A stretch of 64,000 nt of DNA, taken from Streptomyces sp. CB01580 (GTDB lineage Bacteria > Actinomycetota > Actinomycetes > Streptomycetales > Streptomycetaceae). The DNA is taken from contig NZ_LIXJ01000003.1 in NCBI RefSeq assembly GCF_001905795.1, positions 400,887 to 464,886 of the forward strand, written 5' to 3'. The position numbers were made by a program, and so were the translations under genes. Positions 59,991 through 64,000 of this stretch are shown piece by piece. The first letter of the stretch is position 1, and each line of letters starts with the position of its first letter. Below the pieces are notes generated by a model. It saw only the letters and a program-made list of their open reading frames with translations. It was not told the DNA's origin and did no database searches.

Positions 59991-62537
59991 ATGGCGTCCG
60001 CAGGCCCGCAGCCCGCGCCCGGCGCCGAACCGCCGCAGCCCAGTTTTCTCGGCAACCTCCACCCCGCCTTCGACACGGCGAACGACGCGACGGCGGTGCT
60101 CTCCGGAAGCGGAACGGTCATCGGGTGGACGCAGAGCGCACAGGACCTCCTCGGGTACCGCGCCGCCGAGGTCGTCGGGCGCTCCGCCGCGTTCCTGCTC
60201 GCGACGGCCGAGGACCCGGTCCGCGTCGCGGGAATCGCCGAACGGTGCCGTGCCGGCGCCGGGTGGACCGGGATCGGCGAGGTGCGGCGGCGCGACGGCC
60301 GGCGGACCGAGGTGGATCTGCGGGTCTCCGCCTCCTTCCAGCTGGACGGCCGGGAGGCGTTCCTGGTCTCCGCCCGGGAACGGAGGGCGGAACGGGCGGT
60401 GGGGCAGTCCGTGCTGGACGCCTTCCTGACCAGTTCGCCGATCGGCATGGCCGTGATGGACCCGCAGCTGCGCTGCGTCTGGGTGAACGACACCCTGGAG
60501 CGGATCGGCGGCATCCCGCGCGAACAGCGCCTGGGCCGTCGCATGAGCGAACTGCTCCCGGGACTGGAGGCCGACGCCATCGAGACCCTGATGCGAAGGG
60601 TGCTGGACACGGGCGTCCCCGTCATGGACTACGAGTACCGGGGTTGGAGCTGGGCGGATCCGCACCGCCAGCGTGCGTATTCCACCTCGTTCTTCCCGCT
60701 GACCGACGGCGAGGGCGCCGTCACCGGCATCTGCTACATGGTCACGGACGTCACCGACCGGTGGAAGGCCCAGCAGCGCCTGGCCCTGGTCAACGACGCC
60801 GGGGCCAGTATCGGCAGCACCCTGGACGTGATGCGCACCGCCCAGGAACTGGCCGACTTCGCGGTGCCGCGCTTCGCCGACCTGGTCTTCGTCGACCTGC
60901 TGGAACCGGTGGCCCGCCCCGGGGAACCGGGGCTGTGGCCGGGCGACCCGGGACACGCGCCCCCGGTGGTCTTCGCCACGCCGCTCTCCGGGAGGGGTGC
61001 CGTGCGTACGAACGCCGCCTCGTCCCGGCCCAGGATGCGACGCGCCGCCATGAACTCGGTGCGGGAGGGCGTCCCGGAGGCGGTCTGCCGGATCGGGGAC
61101 CCGGTGGACTTCCTGCCGCCGCCGTACGACGCGCGGTTCCTCGTCGAGGGCGAACCCGTCCTGATCCCGGTCCTCGAATCCCTCAGCCGTCTGCTGACCG
61201 TCGAGCAGCCCGCGCGCGCGGAACGCATCCGCGAATTCGGCCTGCACTCCCTGATCGTGGTGCCCATGCGGGCCCGGGACACGGTCCTCGGGCTGACCAC
61301 CTTCATGCGCTCGGTGAACAAGGTCCCGTTCGAACCGGACGACGTGCTGCCCGCCCGCGAACTGGTGGCCCGCGCGGCGGTGAGCGTGGACAACGCCCGC
61401 CGCTACACCCGCGAGCACGCCGCGGCGCTGACCCTGCAACGCAGTCTGCTTCCGCACACCCTGCCCGGAGGGATGGCCCTGGACGTGGCGTCCTTGTACC
61501 TCCCGGCGGATGCCAAGGACGGGGTCGGGGGAGACTGGTTCGACGTGATCCCGCTCTCCGGCGCCCGGGTCGCCCTGGTCGTCGGCGACGTCGTCGGACA
61601 CGGCATCAGCGCCGCCGCCACCATGGGCAGGCTCCGCACCGCCGTCCACACCCTCGCCGACATGGACCTCCCTCCCGACGAACTCCTGGCCCACCTCGAC
61701 GACCTCGTCCTGCGCCTGAGCGAGGAGGAACCCGAGGGAGGGGCGAGCGGCATGACGGTGCTCGGCGCCACCTGCCTGTACGCGATCTACGACCCGGTCA
61801 CCCAACGCTGCACCATGGCCCGCGCGGGCCACCCGCCGCCCGCCGTCGTCTCCCCGGACGGGCGCGTCAGCTTTCCCGAACTGCCCCCGGGACCACCGCT
61901 GGGGCTGGGCGGAATGCCCTTCGAGACAGCGGAGATCGACCTCCCGGAAGGCAGCCTGATCGCCCTCTACACCAATGGCCTCATCGAGGGCCGGGACCGG
62001 GATCCCGAACTCGGCATGTCCCGCCTCGGCGGCGCCCTGTCCCAGCGCGGACTGCCCCTGGACGCGCTGTGCGACTCGGTCGTCGAGCAGCTGCTCCCGG
62101 CCCCGCAGCCCGACGACGTGGCCCTGCTGCTGGCCCGTACCCACGAGCTGAGCGCCGAGCACGTCGTCTCGTGGGAGGTGCCCTCCGACCCGGCGGCCGT
62201 CGCGGGCGTGCGGTCGCGCACCGCACGCCTGCTTCGGAGCTGGGGCCTGGAGGAGCTGGAGACGACGACCGAGCTGATCGTCAGCGAACTGGTCACCAAC
62301 GCCGTGAGATATGCCACGGGACCGATCCGGCTGCGGCTGCTGCGTCAGTCCGTCCTGATCTGCGAGGTCTCCGACACCAGCAGCACCTCACCGCGGCTGC
62401 GGCACGCCAGGACCACGGACGAGGGCGGTCGTGGCCTCTTCCTGGTCGCCCAGCTCACGCGCCGCTGGGGGACCCGCTACACACCCGAGGGAAAGGTCAT
62501 CTGGACCGAACAGGATCTTCCGCGGACCGGCGGCTGA
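59991..62537 (+). CDS. Multidomain SpoIIE phosphatase with PAS, GAF and HATPase domains
   Basis: An 848-residue cytosolic signalling protein. Domains in order: PAS 1 (about 20-130, GWTQSAQDLLGYRAAEVVGR), PAS 2 (about 140-265, VWVNDTLERIGGIP), GAF (about 275-475), SpoIIE/PP2C phosphatase (about 490-705, VGGDWFDVIPLSGARVALVV, GDVVGHGISAAATMGRLRT, LYTNGLIEGRDRD) and an RsbW-like HATPase domain (about 715-845, LIVSELVTNAVRYATG, EGGRGLFLVAQLTRRWGTRY). This combines the anti-sigma kinase and its phosphatase in one chain. ATG 59991 and GTG 59982 are both possible starts. The last codons lie in the first unit of a 23-bp repeat. Confidence 0.92.
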   Translation: MASAGPQPAPGAEPPQPSFLGNLHPAFDTANDATAVLSGSGTVIGWTQSAQDLLGYRAAEVVGRSAAFLLATAEDPVRVAGIAERCRAGAGWTGIGEVRRRDGRRTEVDLRVSASFQLDGREAFLVSARERRAERAVGQSVLDAFLTSSPIGMAVMDPQLRCVWVNDTLERIGGIPREQRLGRRMSELLPGLEADAIETLMRRVLDTGVPVMDYEYRGWSWADPHRQRAYSTSFFPLTDGEGAVTGICYMVTDVTDRWKAQQRLALVNDAGASIGSTLDVMRTAQELADFAVPRFADLVFVDLLEPVARPGEPGLWPGDPGHAPPVVFATPLSGRGAVRTNAASSRPRMRRAAMNSVREGVPEAVCRIGDPVDFLPPPYDARFLVEGEPVLIPVLESLSRLLTVEQPARAERIREFGLHSLIVVPMRARDTVLGLTTFMRSVNKVPFEPDDVLPARELVARAAVSVDNARRYTREHAAALTLQRSLLPHTLPGGMALDVASLYLPADAKDGVGGDWFDVIPLSGARVALVVGDVVGHGISAAATMGRLRTAVHTLADMDLPPDELLAHLDDLVLRLSEEEPEGGASGMTVLGATCLYAIYDPVTQRCTMARAGHPPPAVVSPDGRVSFPELPPGPPLGLGGMPFETAEIDLPEGSLIALYTNGLIEGRDRDPELGMSRLGGALSQRGLPLDALCDSVVEQLLPAPQPDDVALLLARTHELSAEHVVSWEVPSDPAAVAGVRSRTARLLRSWGLEELETTTELIVSELVTNAVRYATGPIRLRLLRQSVLICEVSDTSSTSPRLRHARTTDEGGRGLFLVAQLTRRWGTRYTPEGKVIWTEQDLPRTGG

Positions 62538-62669
62538 GTCTCCCTTGGAGCGGCGACCGGATCTCCCGCGGAGCGGCGACCAGATCTTCTGCGGACCGGC
62601 GATCTTCCGCGGACCGGCGACGGAATCTCCTGCGGGCCGGTGAACGAACCTTCTGCGGAGCGGCGGCCG
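62514..62669. repeat. 23-bp degenerate tandem repeat (seven units)
   Basis: Seven units start at 62514, 62537, 62560, 62583, 62601, 62624 and 62647; all are 23 bp except the fourth (18 bp). Consensus GATCTTCCGCGGACCGGCGA plus three variable bases. The first unit encodes the end of the SpoIIE protein and its stop; the rest are noncoding. Each unit contains the dyad CCGCGG or a variant. Confidence 0.85.
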
Positions 62670-62736
62670 GGAGGGGCTCCCGTGTTCCCTCCGCGCCGTA
62701 CGCGGCGGCCCCTGCCGCGTGATCACGCACGCACGC

Positions 62737-62755
62737 GACCATATGGTCTATGACC
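62737..62755. promoter_or_regulatory. Palindrome GACCATATGGTC with an extra half-site
   Basis: GACCATATGGTC (62737-62748) is a perfect 12-bp palindrome and GACC recurs at 62752-62755. It lies about 130 nt before the membrane-protein start. GTATAG shortly downstream could be a -10. Possible operator; no regulator identified. Confidence 0.4.
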
Positions 62756-62882
62756 GGTGAGTATAGTCCCGTGCATGATCTCCGCCTTCCCCCCATGTGA
62801 TCGGTTCGTACGCGGTGTGCGCCCATGCGCGCACCGTGTGGTGGTGCCCGGTGCCCGAATATCCGACCGGAGCTGGTGACGG

Positions 62883-64000
62883 ATGTCGACAGCGATTCGG
62901 AAGCAGGAACCGGGAGCCGGTTCTGGGCCCGCGAGCGGCGCATCGCCCCGGAAGTGGCGCTGGGACTGGCCGGTGCTGCTGGTGTGCGCGGTCTCGGCGC
63001 TGGCGGTGGGGCTGTCCTCGCCCCCCGGTACGGCGCAGGAGGCCTGGGGCCTGGCCGCGGCGGTCGGTTACGGCTGCGCGGCCGTGGTCGCGCTGACGAC
63101 GGCCACGCCGTGGTCCCGGGTTCCCGCCGTCGTCGCGACCGCCGGATCGGTGGTGGCCCCCCTGCTCTACCTCACCGTCGTCGGCAAGGCGCAGATGGAG
63201 GTCGGGGTCGTCGAACGGTCGGCCGACCTGCTGTTCTCCTCCGGCACCGTGTACAACGACGCTCCGCACGTGGTGCCGGACTTCAACCCGTACCTGCCCG
63301 GAATGGCGCTGTTCGGCATTCCCCACGTGCTGTTCGGCGACACCCCGTTCACCAGCGCCCGGCTGTGGTTCGCGCTCGGTTTCCTGGCCGCGGTGATCGG
63401 TACCGTACGGGTGCTGACCAAGGGGCGGGACACCGAGGGCGGTGCGGGCGGCGCCTTTGTCCCCTCGGCCGTGACGGGCGTGTTCTGGCTGGTCGCCTGC
63501 CCCGTCGTCGCGCTGCCGCTGACCATCGGGGGCGTCGACCCGCCGGTCGTCGGACTCGTCTGCCTGGCCCTGGCCTTCGCGGACCGGCGCAACGACCTGG
63601 GGGCGGGGCTGGCCCTCGGCGCCGCCGCCGCGCTCAAGTGGACCGCCTGGCCGGCCATCCCGGTGATCGTCGCCCTGTTCGCGGTGTGCCTCGGCAGGCG
63701 TGCCGCCGTCAGGAGCGCGGTGCTCGCCGTCGGGATCGCGGTGCTGTGCACCGTGCCCGTGGCGCTGGTGGACCTGGACGCGTTCTACCAGAACGTGGTC
63801 CTCTACCCGTCGGGACTGGCCGAGGCGGCGTCGACCGCGGCGAGTCCGCTGCTCGGGCACCTGATCGTCACCCTGGTCCCGCACGGGCAGACGGTCACCA
63901 TGGTGCTCATCGCGTTGAGCGCCCTGGGCGTGGGCGTGTCCCTGCTGGTGCGTCCGCCGCGGACCCCCGTCGCGGCCGCGGACCGGCTCGCGCTGGGGCT
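62883..64000 (+). CDS. Polytopic membrane protein, GT87/DUF2029-like (3' end outside window)
   Basis: An open frame of at least 372 codons that continues past the window edge. A hydrophilic start (1-26) is followed by at least eight hydrophobic segments (VLLVCAVSALAVGLS, GYGCAAVVALTTATP, PLLYLTVVGKAQMEV and further). An extracellular loop YNDAPHVVPDFNPYLPGMAL and LGAAAALKWTAWPAIPVIVA recall the GT87/DUF2029 membrane mannosyltransferases, which use polyprenyl-phosphate sugars. Assignment is tentative because the C-terminal half is missing. Confidence 0.65.
   Translation, partial: MSTAIRKQEPGAGSGPASGASPRKWRWDWPVLLVCAVSALAVGLSSPPGTAQEAWGLAAAVGYGCAAVVALTTATPWSRVPAVVATAGSVVAPLLYLTVVGKAQMEVGVVERSADLLFSSGTVYNDAPHVVPDFNPYLPGMALFGIPHVLFGDTPFTSARLWFALGFLAAVIGTVRVLTKGRDTEGGAGGAFVPSAVTGVFWLVACPVVALPLTIGGVDPPVVGLVCLALAFADRRNDLGAGLALGAAAALKWTAWPAIPVIVALFAVCLGRRAAVRSAVLAVGIAVLCTVPVALVDLDAFYQNVVLYPSGLAEAASTAASPLLGHLIVTLVPHGQTVTMVLIALSALGVGVSLLVRPPRTPVAAADRLALG

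Noticed and set aside
59523..62162. Minus-strand open frame of about 880 codons opposite the SpoIIE multidomain gene
   Set aside because: It is the complement of codon positions in a well-supported gene and has no recognisable domain.
62514..62669. Possible CRISPR array
   Set aside because: Units are contiguous with no spacers and no cas genes are nearby.
59900..62722. Plus-strand alternative frame of about 940 codons over the SpoIIE gene
   Set aside because: Arg/Pro/Gly-rich translation typical of an out-of-frame reading; all domain motifs are in the other frame.

Overview
The window is chromosomal DNA of a Streptomyces-type actinomycete. The evidence is very high G+C, many GTG and TTG starts, -10 hexamers 6-8 nt before start codons (leaderless mRNAs), two SpoIIE-type phosphatases, an F420-dependent oxidoreductase, a MurJ/FemX cell-wall pair and sugar and nucleobase catabolic gene sets. 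I found no rRNA, tRNA or CRISPR array. The species cannot be named from the sequence alone.

Left part (1-16.1 kb): the edge of an IclR-type regulator (AllR-like) diverges from allantoinase; an ABM monooxygenase and a 5'-truncated RibD/DHFR-like remnant follow. Then come a NarL-type two-component pair, a P450-thioesterase pair, and a GntR-controlled sugar locus: divergent Gfo/Idh/MocA dehydrogenase, solute-binding lipoprotein, permease, single-domain ATPase, ROK kinase and a small membrane protein. A membrane SpoIIE-type phosphatase ends exactly at a palindromic mobile element.

Middle-left (16.1-24.8 kb) is an eroded accessory stretch. It holds the palindromic repeat, IS remnants, an MFS transporter overlapping a nucleoside hydrolase under a divergent LacI regulator, and a second lacI-ribokinase unit. 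Between that lacI and ribokinase lies what looks like the tail of a lost sugar-binding protein. A broken ptsI and a ptsH with a frameshifted C-terminus follow.

Middle (24.9-44.9 kb): a PcaD-PcaC fusion, an MBL hydrolase, exonuclease III, a Cml-type exporter, and a gluABCD-like amino-acid ABC operon closed by a perfect palindromic terminator. Next are a divergent L,D-transpeptidase and femX-murJ, an AfsQ1-like two-component operon with a lipoprotein, gamma-glutamyltransferase, a secreted GH75 chitosanase ending at a second palindromic element, and methionine aminopeptidase divergent from a small XRE regulator.

Right part (45-64 kb): a Rieske oxygenase, an SDR, an AspT-type aminotransferase, and then a reductive pyrimidine/hydantoin catabolic cluster: ureidopropionase, class III aminotransferase, dihydropyrimidinase, F420-type oxidoreductase and NCS1 permease. 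The two arms of this cluster share the palindrome TCTACG-NN-CGTAGA. No canonical dihydropyrimidine dehydrogenase is present here, so the F420-type enzyme is a candidate for that step. An exported LppX-like protein, a third palindromic element, an amidase, a large PAS/GAF/SpoIIE/HATPase phosphatase followed by a 23-bp tandem repeat, and the start of a GT87-like membrane protein complete the window.
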